Source: Vanilla planifolia
Taxonomy: Eukaryota; Streptophyta; Magnoliopsida; Asparagales; Orchidaceae
Direction: 5' to 3'
Assembly: GCA_023846275.1 (NCBI GenBank)
Contig: JAIUJO010000189.1
Span: 196,501-260,500, forward strand
DNA length: 64,000 nucleotides
Position numbers and translations under genes: made by a program. The number at the start of each line of letters is the position of its first letter. The stretch's first letter is position 1. This document shows, in pieces, positions 1 to 12,945 of the stretch. The notes beneath the pieces were generated by a model. That model was not told where the DNA came from, did not search any database, and was given only the letters and a program-made list of their open reading frames with translations.

Positions 1-528
1 CGTCTCAAGAGGGTCATATCATATTAAACTTGTAGTCAATTAGGCTATATGATCTTTGCTGTGGCATTTCTCACTATTTGGTGACCGTCTTTCACTTAAT
101 GAATCCTTGTTTCTCAAAGCATTACTCTTCCTGAGTGCAGGTTCGATGATTCATGCCATGTCGGATAAGCAAGATATGTGAAAGATGGGGGGACTTGCCT
201 CCTCGTTCCCTTTGACCTATGCCATGATTCTCATGGGCAACTTATCTCTAATTAGATTTCCTTTTCCAATTGGATTTTATTACAAAGATGTGATATTAGA
301 GCTTTCTCACACTAAGTATACCATAAGTGGGAACTTTGCTTCCTGGTTGGGAAGTGTCTCTATCCTTTTCACTTCTTATTACTCTTTTCAGTTCATGTCT
401 CACATTTCTAGTACCAACTAATTCATTCGGGCAAGACAGATTATGATGTCATGATGCACCCATTCCTATGGCCATTCCTTCAATACTTCTGGCTCTTGAG
501 AGTCTCTTTGAAGGATACTTGGCCAAAG
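1..528 (+). pseudogene. nad5: nad5 exon 2, 3' part, decayed mitochondrial insert
   Basis: This is a fragment of mitochondrial NADH dehydrogenase subunit 5, a proton-pumping membrane subunit of complex I. The stretch translates to recognisable plant Nad5 blocks: LFLSAGSMIHAMSDKQDM, then [32 protein letters not shown] and, in another frame, [10 protein letters not shown] and SLFVGYLAK. It is broken: a TGA at 179-181 stands where plants have a CGA arginine between DM and KMGG, and the frame shifts between about 386 and 410. The exon appears to end at 528 after GYLAK, followed by GTGTAAC, which fits the start of the nad5 group II intron. The 5' part of the exon is outside the window. It cannot make protein here and is best read as mitochondrial DNA in the nucleus. 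Confidence 0.9.
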
Positions 529-3500
529 TGTAACTCGTTAGCCCCTCAGTCGGTATTGTGACGAAGCTGCTATTGCTCACCCAACATAATTATACAAGAT
601 CACAATTCACCAACCACGATCATCTGGGGTGAACAAGATTTGGGATTGGATGCAAGTGAAATTTTCGCCAATGGTTGAGATGTTCAATCGACTTCCTCCC
701 CCTTAGTGAGGGTCTGGACCCCTACTAGTGAGTAGAAAAGGGAGGAGGAAAGAGGCCCTAGTGAACCTTCATCTTCAGTGAACAAGTGTAAGCTTTGTTG
801 CCTTACAGTAGTATGGAGTACTTACCACACAAAAGAACAGGCCTTGAAGCTAAGGACAAGAACGAGTGGAATCACAATGAGTTCCAATTTCTGGCCTTGT
901 ACTGACCATCCAACAGACCATGGACTTAACGACCACTGCATCAAAGGACTATGTTTAGGGAACCGCCACCCCTACAAGGTACATCTCGCGCCTATTGGAT
1001 GCTATAACTATAACTATCCAAGAAGACACTCGAAACTGGAAAAAAAAACCTACTCGGGGGCTGCTGAGCCACAAGTCCTACGACACAGGAGCAAGATTCT
1101 CCAAACAGCCAAGGTCATGTGTAGCCAAGAGGGCCCACTTGGAGACTTGGGATCTCAATAGGAAATATGAAGCCAAGTCGGCCAACCGATAGAAAAAAGA
1201 GAATCCGTAAGTGGAGTTCTTATGTGAATGGGCTCAATATAGGGAATACCTTAACAATGGGAATTGGGGCTTGGCCATCTCGGTTGATGCAAAGTTTGTC
1301 TGTTGATAATGTTTCAACTTGGTGCGATTCATGGTCGCAATTGCAAATGTTTTTCCAGGGATTCGATCCTCCTTTGCCTTGCCTTATTCTTTCTTGGATG
1401 CTCTTGTAGTTGCTTCATTAAATAAGATGTATCTTTCTTTGATCATTTGTGCACAAGAATTGCTTTCCTAACAAGTTGAACAGGGAGTTGCTCTGTGAAC
1501 TCCAGCTCTGACTCAATGTTGGGATCCCTTGTCCAACAGTTCTCGAGAGGGGGCCCCCCTTCCATCAATCAACTGGATCCTTTGGAGTGAGATCAGTTGG
1601 AGACTTACCTGACTGGTATCTGAAGAAGTTTGTTGGTACAGATTCTAAGATGTGAAGGCGATTTCGTACTAATACTAGTTTATAAGAAGTTGAGGTGACT
1701 GCAAATCTAATAAGAGAGGTTAGTCAGTGCTGGGAAAGGCAAAAATGGAATGTCTGTTTTGTAACAAGAAAGCCCCCCCCCCTTCTTAGACTATAAAGCA
1801 ACCCTCCTATATTAATATATAACATAACTTGCCTAACTCAAATACATTGATCCATAGATATAGCACTAGCTAGCTAGTCAAAGAGGAATCCTTCAATCAC
1901 ACAAGATCTAGTAAAATAGAGTACGAGAGTTTCTCACACTCAGCTGTCCAAAGGTATTGAATCAATCTCCAATCTCTGCTCTTTCCAATCACTCTGTCAA
2001 GGTTGGGATTTTATTTGTCTACCAACTCCATTCCTCAGCAAAGCAAGCCAATCGACATGGGCAAGCCATAAAGGAGAGGGTATTATATTCTAGTCATTTC
2101 AAGATGTGAACAATAGGATCAACCCAGAGCCCCCCTTGAGAACTTCATTGGATTATTGCAGTCAAGAGGAAATAGCTTTTCTATGAAATGAAATTCATAT
2201 TCAGGGTTGAGGTACTTACTAATAGTGGAGGAGAACAAGGAAACTATACTTTCAGCAACGATCATGCCAAGTTTTGTTTGAGAAATACATTAGTTGGTTG
2301 CCCACCCAGAAAGGATCAAATGGTATAATAGAATTCTGGTTAAGTGGTTGTTGGCACTGTAGGACCTTTTTTTATAGTCCTAGGTTTTATTCACCCCCCT
2401 TTTTCTCTTCTAGAGTGACATGGGAGATGGTAGCATTTTATCTTTCAGATGTTCCCCAGAGGGGGCCTACCTCTTTTTTGCTTGTTCATGTTGTGATCAC
2501 AACTTATTCATGTTGTGATTGCAACTTGTTTTTCTTACTATCACATTAAGATGGCATGGCTCTGTCTTTTATTTGATCCTCTCGAGTTGAATGTATAAGA
2601 TCTCTTTAGGATTGGACTACTGAATCTTGATTTTTGGAACATGGAATTTCCTCTTCTTAGGTAGTAAAAAGTAGAGACAGACTAATCTTTGAACTTTGCT
2701 TGAAAACTAGTCCCGTCCTTGCTTTTCAAAGAAGTTACTCTCCCCTCGGTCAAGCATAAGATCATATTTGGATGAAAGAGATTTCGTTTCACCTGGCCTC
2801 GACCCCTATTTCTTTCAAATGCAATTTCCAGAAGTTCCCCAGATTGTGCCCCAGCCCTGACCCCCTTTCTTTTATTTTGTCTTTGATTTACCAAGGATTC
2901 TTTTCTTTAATTTGTTATTGCCCCTAGTTCAAAAAGATGCTTTACCTTGTTTGGGATTGGCTCCTTAATGTTGACTGGAGTCTATGGCTCTTCTATTAGC
3001 TGGAGAAGAATGAATCAATGACTTCTCTTCAAATATCAATGGTTAGTGGTGCTTTGATTTGCTAAAAAAAAGTGAAGCTAGGATATATATATATATAACA
3101 TGATTATGCAGCACATGGATTGGGTTCAAAACCTTGGGTGCAGCTCCTTATGGTGTATTCTTCGAGCAGAGTGTCTACCAAGTTGTGAGATATGGAGGAG
3201 GAAAAGAAAATTCCCTTCCCCTTTTAAGTGAAACATTAAGACAAAGAACTATTGAAAGATAATCCACACTACTTCGACACTATCCTAAAGTTCACAAAGA
3301 ACCAATGTCAGCTCAGTTGCCTAGTTGGATGCATTCATGCATCCTCATCAGCTTCGAATTTCTCTCCGATTTCGCCAATTTACAAGTGGTCAGACCGATA
3401 ATTCAACATCCATGACCTGGCTGATGGCTACTTCAATTCAATTCCAATTTAACTGTTATTCAATTCAAAAAAGATATTGATTATTTCTATTCCATTGCAT

Positions 3501-4735
3501 TGCTTCAGCCTACCAGACTGAATAGATATCTTTTTTTAGAAAAGAGCATAACATAACATATACTTCAATCGATGAACTTCTAGCATATCTATGCCTACTA
3601 TCTACTTAGTGTGTGTGCTAAGGCAAGAAAGAAAGCAGAGTAGTTCTCACTTTGTCTGGTGACCAAGAAAGCTTGTGGACTACAATTCCACTGCTGGGAC
3701 TATTCACTAAATGACAGACACATTATGGTATTCGAGCTGTAGGCTTTACTAATTGCACCTTCTCTTTCATATCCCACATCTCACTACTGGCTTTCGAAAC
3801 TACCATCCAACCAAAGTGAAAGGCGGAAAGCATAAAGAGACTTCTTCATTCCATTCTGAAAGGAAAGTCTTGTAAGCACAAATTTAGTTCTGTTGTATAA
3901 ATGAATAATATACCTAGAATCCGAACCCAACTCCCGACAAAAATCTTTTGCCTTGGTTTTTCACTTCCTTTTTCGAGAATGAGAAATTCATTCTTTATTT
4001 TCTTCCTTTCGCTTCAGTCAATGCTTTCCCATGTTCCTAGGAAGGAAGGACATAAATGTAAATCTAACTACAACTACTTTCCTTGCTCTGTCCTCTATTC
4101 TATAGATTCTTTCTAAGAGTTTTCCGTGGGAGGTGGGGGCCCCTGTAGGGGAACTTTTGAACTTAGCACTTCTACGGAGTCAACTCTATGAGGGAGTAGC
4201 TCTCCTTGCTATCTTTGTCACGAACGTAGCGATGAGTCATACGTTGTAACTCAAACTCAAAAACAAGATCAGATTCAATAACAATAGCAGCCATGCATCT
4301 CTTTCAACTACAACTATTTTTAAAACCCTGGTCAACACAACACTAGAAGGTAGAGAGAGTCGAAGGCAAAGAACTTTCAACAAGCTTGGAGTTCCTAATT
4401 TTAAGGCTCTTAGAAGGAAATCGGCACTAGCCAATCCTAGTCACCCTCGACCACCCTTCAAGAAGTTTTATTTGAACCAGAACAGGGGAGGATCTTCCAC
4501 CGCATAAGGTCTAAGCAAAAATATAATACAAGAATGCTTCATCTTACTGCTCTTCTAAGGTTCACCTTGAATAATAAAAGAATGTCCTTACACCTCAGGT
4601 TGCCTCTAAGGAGAAAAGAAGAATAGAAAATCCACAATCCAAATGTTATATTACTATCTTCTTCAAGCATGACTATTGAGGGAAAGCAGGGGTAATCGAG
4701 CTACTCTTTAGTAGAAGAAAAGTTGAAATGGGGTT
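529..4735. other. Mitochondrial-like spacer DNA without a recognised gene
   Basis: The first bases, GTGTAAC onward, probably belong to the 5' half of the nad5 intron that follows exon 2. The rest has the mixed composition typical of plant mitochondrial spacer: G and C runs (for example near 1550, 1775 and 4130) among AG/CT-rich text, less AT-rich than the DNA beyond 15.5 kb. Short open frames at 778-1161, 2274-2549 and 3901-4116 match nothing I recognise and have no supporting context. A short AT microsatellite lies near 3081-3098. Confidence 0.5.
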
Positions 4736-4739
4736 ATCA

Positions 4740-6860
4740 AGTTCCCTATGCCAAAAGATTTTGTAACAACGAACTATCTGAGACATTAAAGCACAAAGCA
4801 AGCTTCTGATACCACAAATCGCCAGACCTAAATGATGAAGAAACATCATAAAGTTTCCATATCAGACCAAATAGTTTTTTAGTTTTAATTGGTTTGGCCA
4901 TCCATCTACGCTGGTATGACTTAAGGTCCAAGAAATCAATGAAATCATTGGATGAACTTAAAAGTAATGAATAATCTCTTAAATATCAAATATAAGACTT
5001 TAGCCAATTGGTTATAATAATCGCTTCTTCAAATATAAAAGATCATCCTCATCAAGATATGGAGGTCCTATTAGATCTTTCAATCTAATAGCCTTTATGA
5101 CCATATTGAAGATGACCCCTTCTAAGTATGGGTCTAGAAGGTTTTCCTCTAGCCACCATCTTAAAAGGAAACCATCATTAGTACTAGGGAAGACCACATG
5201 ACCTTGAGTCAAATCCATTTATGACACATAAGACAATGAAGTCTCCCTAAGCTTCTATAGCTAGCACCCAAGAGCCTCATCGTTATCCTTTAATTTTTTA
5301 GTATATTTTAAGGATATCAACTTAAGCAGAGTGTATGAGTTTAGGCAATTGAACATTGCCTTAAAAGATATAGGAGATAAATCCCGACTTTCCTCATTAA
5401 CTATATATAACTTAGCAAACTCAAGAGAACCATTCTCAGATATCAAAGACTTTGATTCCAAAATAGAAACCTCCAACTCTTCAATAAGAGTCTGATACTC
5501 TTAAGCTACCCTTTCATTCTTAATGACAACATCATCATCAAAAATTGCGTATGCACTAAATCTCCTTCCAGGATAGATGATCTCGGAAGCCATCCACACC
5601 AACATGCATTGTGAAACAGAGAATAAAGCCCATGTAGCATAAAAGCTGATTGGTGTAACATCTTTAAAGTATACCTCACGTTGCTTACCAAATGGAACCT
5701 TACCGACCACCACGCAAGAGGTTGGTAATGATAAACCACCTAATACAAGTTCCACAGATGTGATTCATAAGGGCCATAGTAAAGTGAGTTGGAAATTTAT
5801 TAGTAGCAGAAGAAAGGTCAAAAGACCACAACTTCTTCCAAAACTTTTGTCTTTCCAAAGGTTTCTTTGGATTGTAAGTATTATCACAAGGAAACATCTC
5901 AAGACACCCATTGTCCACTTCTAATATGGGAGTAAGAATCTCTGAGTGAGGTAATTTCCAGCTGTAACTACACAACGCTTAGCATCACCCTCCATAATTA
6001 AAGCTAGTCTGCCATAAACACTAGACACATTGAATAATGGATCCTCCATCCACATGTCAAATATGATAGTCATATGATGATGGATAGAATAAGGAGATTT
6101 AGAATGAGATAAGAAATCAGACGGATAATACATCCGTTGCATCAAACCTAATTCTAAAATCCCTTTATCTGGAAGTTTCCATGCTTCCTCTAACACACTT
6201 TCTACATATATGTAGTAGTTATGTTTAGTGTACCACACAGAGAGTAGCTCTGATATGTGATTTCTAAAGGATTTGATTACTTACCTTAACAGAATGAAAA
6301 TCGTCCACTTTGAAACTTCTACACTTTGAATTATTGGGAATGTCTTTCATATAGGTTTCCATGAGGTACCAAAATGGATTGGCATCTCCCAGATCCAAGG
6401 ACAATTCCTAGTCAAGAAGAGTGGAATTATTTCATTAAACCACTCATTCCAAACATACAGACTCTCATGCTTACTTACAGACTCAATCGACTTCAGATGC
6501 CTCTTACCAAATGCATGGCAGTGTGGAATCACCTTCATCAAAGAGAAGAATGAAAGATAAAGCTTCACTGGAGAGTCTGCTTGATCACAACCATCTTTTA
6601 TTATCCTTCTATGAAAAGAAGGGATGATACGAGGTATACCTAATATAGTAGTAAAGACCATTGTACCACTGACGAATTGAACCTTTCCTCCTCTAAAATT
6701 CTTCAGAAGAGTAATGCACTACTTCGAATACATGGAGTAGAGCAACGGTCCTGAGTTTAAGTACAGATGTATGACAAATCTCGAGAAGAGATAGCTGGCA
6801 ATACAGAACTCCTTTGACAAATCGAGAACCTTCAAAGCCCCTTCACCATTGACGATCACC
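4740..6860 (-). pseudogene. Fossil mitovirus RNA-dependent RNA polymerase
   Basis: Mitoviruses are capsidless positive-strand RNA viruses of mitochondria that encode only an RNA-dependent RNA polymerase. DNA copies are known in plant mitochondrial genomes. On the minus strand this stretch carries the family's polymerase blocks in order: a finger-domain region near 6000, the motif WSFDLSSATNKFP near 5800, a palm block YAIFDDDVVI near 5530, and the downstream SLISENGSLEFAK and DLSPISFK near 5400. Weaker similarity continues to about 4750. The copy is broken by several interruptions and looks old, so it is a fossil. Its neighbours are a mitochondrial-plasmid type polymerase upstream and mitochondrial spacer on both sides, so it most likely entered the mitochondrial genome first and came to the nucleus with it. 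The ends are approximate. Confidence 0.87.
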
Positions 6861-7179
6861 TAAGCAGTCAGATTGTGTGAATAATAATTTGTTCATAATA
6901 ATCTTTTCTACGTTAGAGTGGCCAATCAAACTCTCATAATGGTTCTGTAACTTTGAACCAAAGAGGGGCGTCTGGTTGGCACAAGGAATGGACTCGATCT
7001 AGAGATGAGATGCCATCCTTTATCTCCAGATAGAGGACCACATAGGTAAAATCAGAGATATAGTTTCCTACCCTCTGACTCGCCTATTTGGACAAAATCC
7101 AAAACGAGACTTTTATCTCGCTCAGGTTGTGCAGAGAGCTTGCAAAAGCTCTCTCCCCTCACTGATTATTAAGTGTAGG
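6861..7179. other. Spacer between the two fossil polymerases
   Basis: About 320 bases separate the start of the minus-strand mitovirus fossil from the start of the plus-strand RNA polymerase fossil. I see no gene, tRNA or clear repeat. The composition is mitochondrial-like. Confidence 0.4.
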
Positions 7180-8770
7180 TGCCCTAGAATTCTCATTCAT
7201 TGAATATGTGGTCAAATGTGATTCACAAATTTTTTAAAAAGTTGTTTGAGAAGATGAAGTTGTCAGATAATATGAAGGAATTGAAATCTACCTATTCTAT
7301 ATAGAAAGATGAAGTTTGAAGGTTATTGCATGTGCAAAAGGTAGATTTTTCCTTCCCAGAGGACTCGTTATTAGAATTACAAACTCAGATTGTGGATATG
7401 ATAATGAAATTTGATGAAAATTTGATATCTCAAAACTTGATCAAAATGTTCATTGAAAAAGATAAGCCTTTTGCTAAGGATTATGGAAAGAGTTGTCCTC
7501 TTTCCCCCGATGAGATCGATTTGATCAATGTATTCAATGAGTATACTTTGGAGGCTGTAATTCCTTATGTACTAAGACCAACTCCACTCTTATGTTAGGG
7601 TTCAATCTTTCTTTTTTCATTTTAATTATTCTCAGAATGATAAGAAGAAGCCTTTTACGTTTCATGAGGAATTGAAGTCCTCCGATATAAAGAAGGGAAA
7701 GCAAATGAGTAAATTGGTTGATATGTATGGGATTGGAACCCACTTGGCTCTATTCTTAGAGGAGAAGGGGTTGATATGTATGGGATTGAACCGTGAAAAA
7801 AGGGAAAGGGAAAGTTGGTTATTTCTTCCCACGTAATCTCTACGCAATCTGCAACTTTAATCTTTCACAATCGACCTATAAACCTATCTATTATATGCAA
7901 ACCACTTGACTGGACATTCGTAGTGGAAAATCATTCTACTATATCAGATATTATAGGTGGTTACTTAAGTGGCTCATTGGTTATATATTTAATGACTATT
8001 GTGAAAACCTCTTCAGTTCTCATTCCTGGCACCATTTCAATCTAATGTTTCACAAGGATGGTTGTGAGTCTCTGTGCAAGATAATAAACATTCTCCAGTT
8101 TCAGGCATTTGAGCTCAATAGTGAATTGTTGTCCTTCATAAATCGAAATAGGGATCTCTTAGTGGAATTGGGTCTTCTCATGCCTAGCTTCCTTTCTTCC
8201 TTTAAAACGAAGAAAGTGTTGGACGTATTGACGTAGTCTAATGTAGAGGATGAAGCTATCAAGCATTACTCTACCTTTCCCTCATTTCAAACCTGATTCG
8301 AGCATATACAGTGTGCTCGTTATGAGTTCTTTATCATTCCACTAGCCTCCGCCTATGAAGGCTATCAATTCTATCTCCCGATCTTCCATGATTTTCGCGG
8401 TAGGATCTACCGCTCAGGAGTCTGACACTTCCATGAGCGTGATCTTGCTAGAAATCTAATCGTCTTTTTAGGTCACTCGAAAGACAAAAGAGGAATTTGG
8501 ATGATAAGAATCATTTGGTCTAGACCTCCTCAGCTCCCTTCCATTACAAGTCCTTTGTTTCTAATGATGACTCTTACGCTTGGTATTCTCAAAATAGAAG
8601 CATGCTAAAGACTTTGAATGATAACATCATCTAGTTTGCTAAGGGAGCACAAAACCCATCTCAATTCATAGCAAATGTGCTCTCTATTGAAGGTAATATA
8701 GATCCTATGACAATCCCTGTCACCTAGGATGCTTCCTCGATTGCGTATGAGATACTGAGTTACTTATAAA
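7180..8770 (+). pseudogene. Fossil phage-type RNA polymerase of a mitochondrial plasmid
   Basis: Single-subunit, T7-like RNA polymerases are encoded by linear plasmids of plant and fungal mitochondria, where they transcribe plasmid DNA. Family blocks seen here in order are a plasmid-type region at 7326-7598, ICKPLDWTF and GGYLSGS near 7890-7980, FHDFRGRIYRSG near 8385-8420, FHERDLARNLI near 8430, and KGAQNPSQFIANVLS with a DASSIAYEILSY block near 8645-8765. The last resembles the catalytic QDAS..AY..MSY segment of this family. The copy is broken in several places and is treated as a fossil. Host nuclear RpoT genes are intron-split and similar only in the core motifs. The intronless form and the context favour a plasmid remnant integrated in mitochondrial DNA. 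Confidence 0.8.
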
Positions 8771-10619
8771 AGTAGCTGTTTACAGTTTTCTCCTAAAAGT
8801 GTACAAAAGAGGGGTTACCTTTTCCCTATCACTCATGTCATGAGGTGCTTTTTCAAACTATTGTTTTCTTTCATTCCCAAATGCACTATTGATTCATTCC
8901 CACTAATCAACCAGGGAGTCAGAATAGTCGCAATATCAAACCTTGAAAGGTGTCACAATAAAGGGATCTCATGACTAGCTCATCACTCTCAGGAAAGCAT
9001 AGCCAGGAGGGTGCACAATAGGAGAGGTTCATATTAGTGAATGGATAAGGTATGCACCAAGCATGTCGAAAAGAGATTTATGTGCAACACATGCCTTGGA
9101 AGAGCCTTCCTTTCTTGATTGAAAGAGAACAGAAGAAAGAAAGGAAAGTACACCCTTCCTTTTTCACATAAAGAAAGTAAACCCTTCTTTTTTATTAGAG
9201 GGAACTGCCAACAGGAGATAATATGTTTAAGACATCTTTAGTGAGCGGGTGCCATCGTTCACAATTGAACGCTCTTCTCGCTTTGTGTGTGATTCAAAAT
9301 CTTGCGTAGCTGAATCTGTCTAATATAAAAAGTAGGTTTATCTGATTTCTCAGTACGGGAAGAAGGAGCCCTTCTATTAGCTATTAGGGAGACGGGGAGG
9401 CTATACATAAGATTCGTATGGAAAGATGAGTGACTTTAGCTATTAGAATGGAGTCAATCAAAGAGGAGAATCCACCATAGAAGATAGATTGGGCAAAGAA
9501 CTCTGGTTGGGATGGAACTGATACGAAAGAAAGCAAAAGCAAAGAAGGTAGAAGTGAAAGTGAACTAGATTCTTTCGAAAATAGATTTGGGGAAGAATCT
9601 GTCTCAAAATGCTATGTTAGCTCTTCAATAGCTCAGATCGCCTGAATCAATGCTTCGACAACTGACTCTTAGCACATGGCCTCCCCTGATGAACTTTGAT
9701 TCGAATATGAAGAAGAATTTGAGCTATAAGAGCCTTTGTCCCCGGGTTCACATCACATCATAATCAATGTAAATTCTGAGATGAAGTCTGGGACTTCTGA
9801 CCGTCTTGGGCTTCATCTTTCTCGAATCTTGAACTTCGATTTTTTAGTAAGATTAGAGAATTCAATTGTCCTGTCTCCTCTGAAAGAATTCCATGAGTTT
9901 GAAAGTGGAGCTTTTTATAAGTCAAAAAAAGGTGGTAGCCGTTGAACGAAATCTCAAAAAAGCAAAGGGAAGACCGGCTTGCTTGATCGCTGAGCTATTG
10001 GGGAACATGAAGTCAGACTCATGAGTGGTAGTCTCCAACCGGGAGAGGAGACTCTGATGGAAATAAAAGTATAGGGAGAAATTCTAAAAGGGTAGCAATA
10101 AGCTTCAGCAAGGGAAGAAAGAAGCTATGAACTTTTCATTCATAAATGCATTGATTACAAAGTAACAATTACATCAATTTATAGGAAAGCAAAATAACCA
10201 ATTTCCCAAAAATTTGCTCCAAATTGAAAAGTCTTTTCATAATTTAAAATTTTAAATTATTTAAACAATTAAATTCCTAAAAATGCTAACAAACTAACAA
10301 AATCACTTAAAATATGCTAACCACACTTAAAAAGTGCTAACCAAACACTCTAAGTTTGCTAACAGACTCAACTCCCCAGCTCCCTAACAAAACTTGGTTG
10401 GCAGGTTCCACTAAGATTGGAACAGCCCTTTCTTTTTTTTTTGTCGAAACAATACTATCAGAAGGGCTAATTTTAGGATAAGGAATTCGCGGATCCACTC
10501 GCTTTCTTCCCTTTGGTTCCTTTCTTTGCTTTTTTTTTTTCTGAGTTTCATACAATGAAATTTTGGTTTTCTTTTTTATTGGTTCTTGACTTACAAACTT
10601 CATTCAAACTGAATTTTTG
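8771..10619. other. Mitochondrial-like spacer, no recognised gene
   Basis: The text resembles plant mitochondrial intergenic DNA up to about 10.1 kb and becomes more AT-rich at 10.14-10.36 kb. A plus-strand frame at 9736-9945 and a lysine-rich minus-strand frame at 10337-10603 are open, but neither has a motif I recognise. Both may be chance frames. Confidence 0.4.
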
Positions 10620-11330
10620 ATTCTTCAACTTATTTAAAAATAGAGAACCAAAATCTACTTTGCTAATAATTTGTTCTAGTCTAAAGTGTCCCCTAATATT
10701 CTTATTTAAATAAGTTCTTAGTTTTGATATCTTTTAATACGAATAGAAAAAAGTGGATAGGCTCATTCCATTTGAAGATATGGGGGCATAAATACCCATC
10801 AAAGCCAAAATAGTGCGTGAGAGCCAAATGAGTCTTTTGATTCATGTTCGGTTCGAGAATAGATATGAGAGTTTTGAAATGAATGGAAAGAGAATCAACT
10901 TTCATTAAATGATTTCTTAGAAAAGAAAAAATAGAGGATCTTGAGTACTATTCAAAATTCAGAAGAATTTTGTAAGGTGACCATTGAACAACTCAAAAGA
11001 GACCAGCTTCGATTACATGAAGTGGAAATAGAAGCAGATGAGTATCGAATCAATGGATATTCTGATATATAACGAAAAAAAGTCAATTTGATTCATGAGG
11101 CTTGCGATAGTTTGGAACGACTAAACATTGAACAAAATAAAACTCTTTTTTTGAAACAAAAAGAACAATGAATCAGGTTCAACAACAAGTTTTTCAACAA
11201 GCCTTACAAAGAGCTCCAGGAACTCTAAATAAGTGTTGGAATAGCGAATGACATTTTTGTTCCATTAGTGCTCGTACCATCAGTGCTTGGGATCTGAGGG
11301 TCCGTCTAAGAAATAACTGATTAGCCTTTT
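10620..11330 (+). pseudogene. atpF: atpF intron end and exon 2, decayed chloroplast insert
   Basis: atpF encodes subunit b of the chloroplast ATP synthase, the membrane stalk that joins F0 to F1. A group II intron domain V-like hairpin lies at about 10821-10857, between GAGCC and GGTTCGAG, as expected for the 3' end of the atpF intron. Exon 2 follows from about 10922, with [39 protein letters not shown] and VNLIHEACDSLERLN in frame, then further similarity in other frames to about 11330. In-frame stops and shifts break it. atpA follows 70 bases later on the same strand, as in plastid genomes, so this is one piece of plastid DNA. Confidence 0.85.
10821..10857 (+). ncRNA. Group II intron domain V-like hairpin (atpF intron)
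   Basis: A stem-loop read from GAGCC through a short AT-rich loop to GGTTCGAG resembles domain V of plastid group II introns. It sits about 65 bases upstream of atpF exon 2, the right place for the catalytic 3' domain. It is a relic, since the flanking exon is broken. Confidence 0.6.
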
Positions 11331-11400
11331 GACTCTCATTTAGAGTTTAGGTTTCATTTTTCCCCTTCCTTCTAAGAAAGAAAAAAGAGAAGAGATACGA

Positions 11401-12945
11401 ATGGGAACCCTTCGAGCTGACGAAATTGGTAATCTTATTCGCAAATGTGTTTAGTAGTATAATAGAGAAGTCAAGATTTGGAATATGGGTACCGTACTTC
11501 AAGTGGGCGATGGTATGTCTTGTATTTATGGTCTTGATGAATAATGGCGGGTGAATGGATAGAATTGGAAGAGGGAGGGTACAATTGGTATTGCTCTCAA
11601 TTTGGAATCAGATAATGCATTGTATTAATGAGCAATTGTTTCATGATCGAAGAGGGAAGTTCTATAAAAGCAATAGGAAGAATCGCTCAGATCCCTGTGA
11701 GCGAGGCTGATTTTAGTTGTGTTATAAATGCTTTAACAAAACCTATTGATGGATGGTAGAGATGAAATTTCATCTTTTAAACCTCAGCTAATTGAATCTC
11801 TTGCCCCGGCTATTATTTCAAGGTGTTTCGTATACAAGTCCCTTCAAACGGGACTTCTTGCCATTGATTCAGTGATCCCTATAGGACGTGGGCAATGAGA
11901 ATGAAGTATCGGAGACAGATAAACTGGTAAAACAGTAATACCATAGATATGATTCTCAATAAAAAAGGGAGAAATGTGATATGATATGTGTTTATGTAGC
12001 TATTGGGCAAAAAGCCTCTTCTATTTCTTATGTAGTAACTACCTTCCAGGAAGGAAGGGCAATGGAATACACTATTATGATAGCTGAAACAACGGATTCT
12101 CCTACTGCATTACAATATCTTGCTCATTTCGTTATATTATATGGGGGTGGCTCTGGCTGAATATTTTATGTACCGTGAATGAAATACTTTCATAATTTAG
12201 ATGATCTCTCCGAACAGGCACAAGTTCATCATCAAATGTCTCTTCTATTAAGAAGACCCCTGGCTATGAAGCTTATCCAGATCTTTTTTTTATTTACATT
12301 CATGCATTTTGGAAAGAGCTACTAAATAAAGTTCTCCTTTAGGTGAAGGAAATATGATAGCTTTACCAATATTGGAGTCTCAATCTGGAGAGTTTTGGCG
12401 TATATTCCTACTAATGTAATTTTTATATAGACAGATAGACATTCTGATTTGTGGATCTATTTCATGCTGGAATCAGAGCAAATATTCATGTAGGTATTTT
12501 AGTTTCCAGAATAGGATCTGTAGCTCAAATTCAAGCAAAGCCATGAGCCGACAAATCCAAATTAGAACTAGCTCAATTTGCTGAGTGAGAAGCCTTTTTA
12601 TGATTTTCTTTTAATGTAGAGCAAACTACTCAGAATCGATTGGCAAGTGGTCGATGATGATGTGTGTTTCTTAAACAATCCAAATCAGAACCTCTTGCGA
12701 TGAAATACCAGATAGCTACTATTTACGTCACAACAAATGGATATCTTGATGCGTTAGAAATTGGACAAGTAAAGGAATTTGTCTTTTACTGAAAAGATTA
12801 CTTAACAAAGAATCAACCTCAATTCCAAGAAATTCTATCCACTACTACTGCTAAGATATTCACGAAAGAAGTTGAAACCCTTTTGAAAGAAGATATTCAG
12901 GAACATTTCAAACTATTTCTATTTCAAGAAAAAAATCAATATAAT
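11401..12945 (+). pseudogene. atpA: atpA, decayed near full-length chloroplast copy
   Basis: atpA encodes the alpha subunit of chloroplast F1 ATP synthase, the non-catalytic nucleotide-binding partner of beta. The copy starts with TLRADEIGNLIRKC and continues through [33 protein letters not shown], the Walker A region GDR-TGKT near 11911-11937, [26 protein letters not shown] and the C-terminal [20 protein letters not shown]. Almost the whole 507-residue family length is represented. It is heavily broken: TGA replaces CGA at 11896-11898 after GRGQ, TAA replaces the glutamine of the Walker region, and several frame changes follow. It lies just after atpF, as in plastid genomes. It is non-functional. 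Confidence 0.93.

Noticed and set aside
778-1161. A 127-codon open frame as a mitochondrial gene
   Set aside because: No recognisable domain and low-complexity composition. It is likely a chance frame in spacer DNA.
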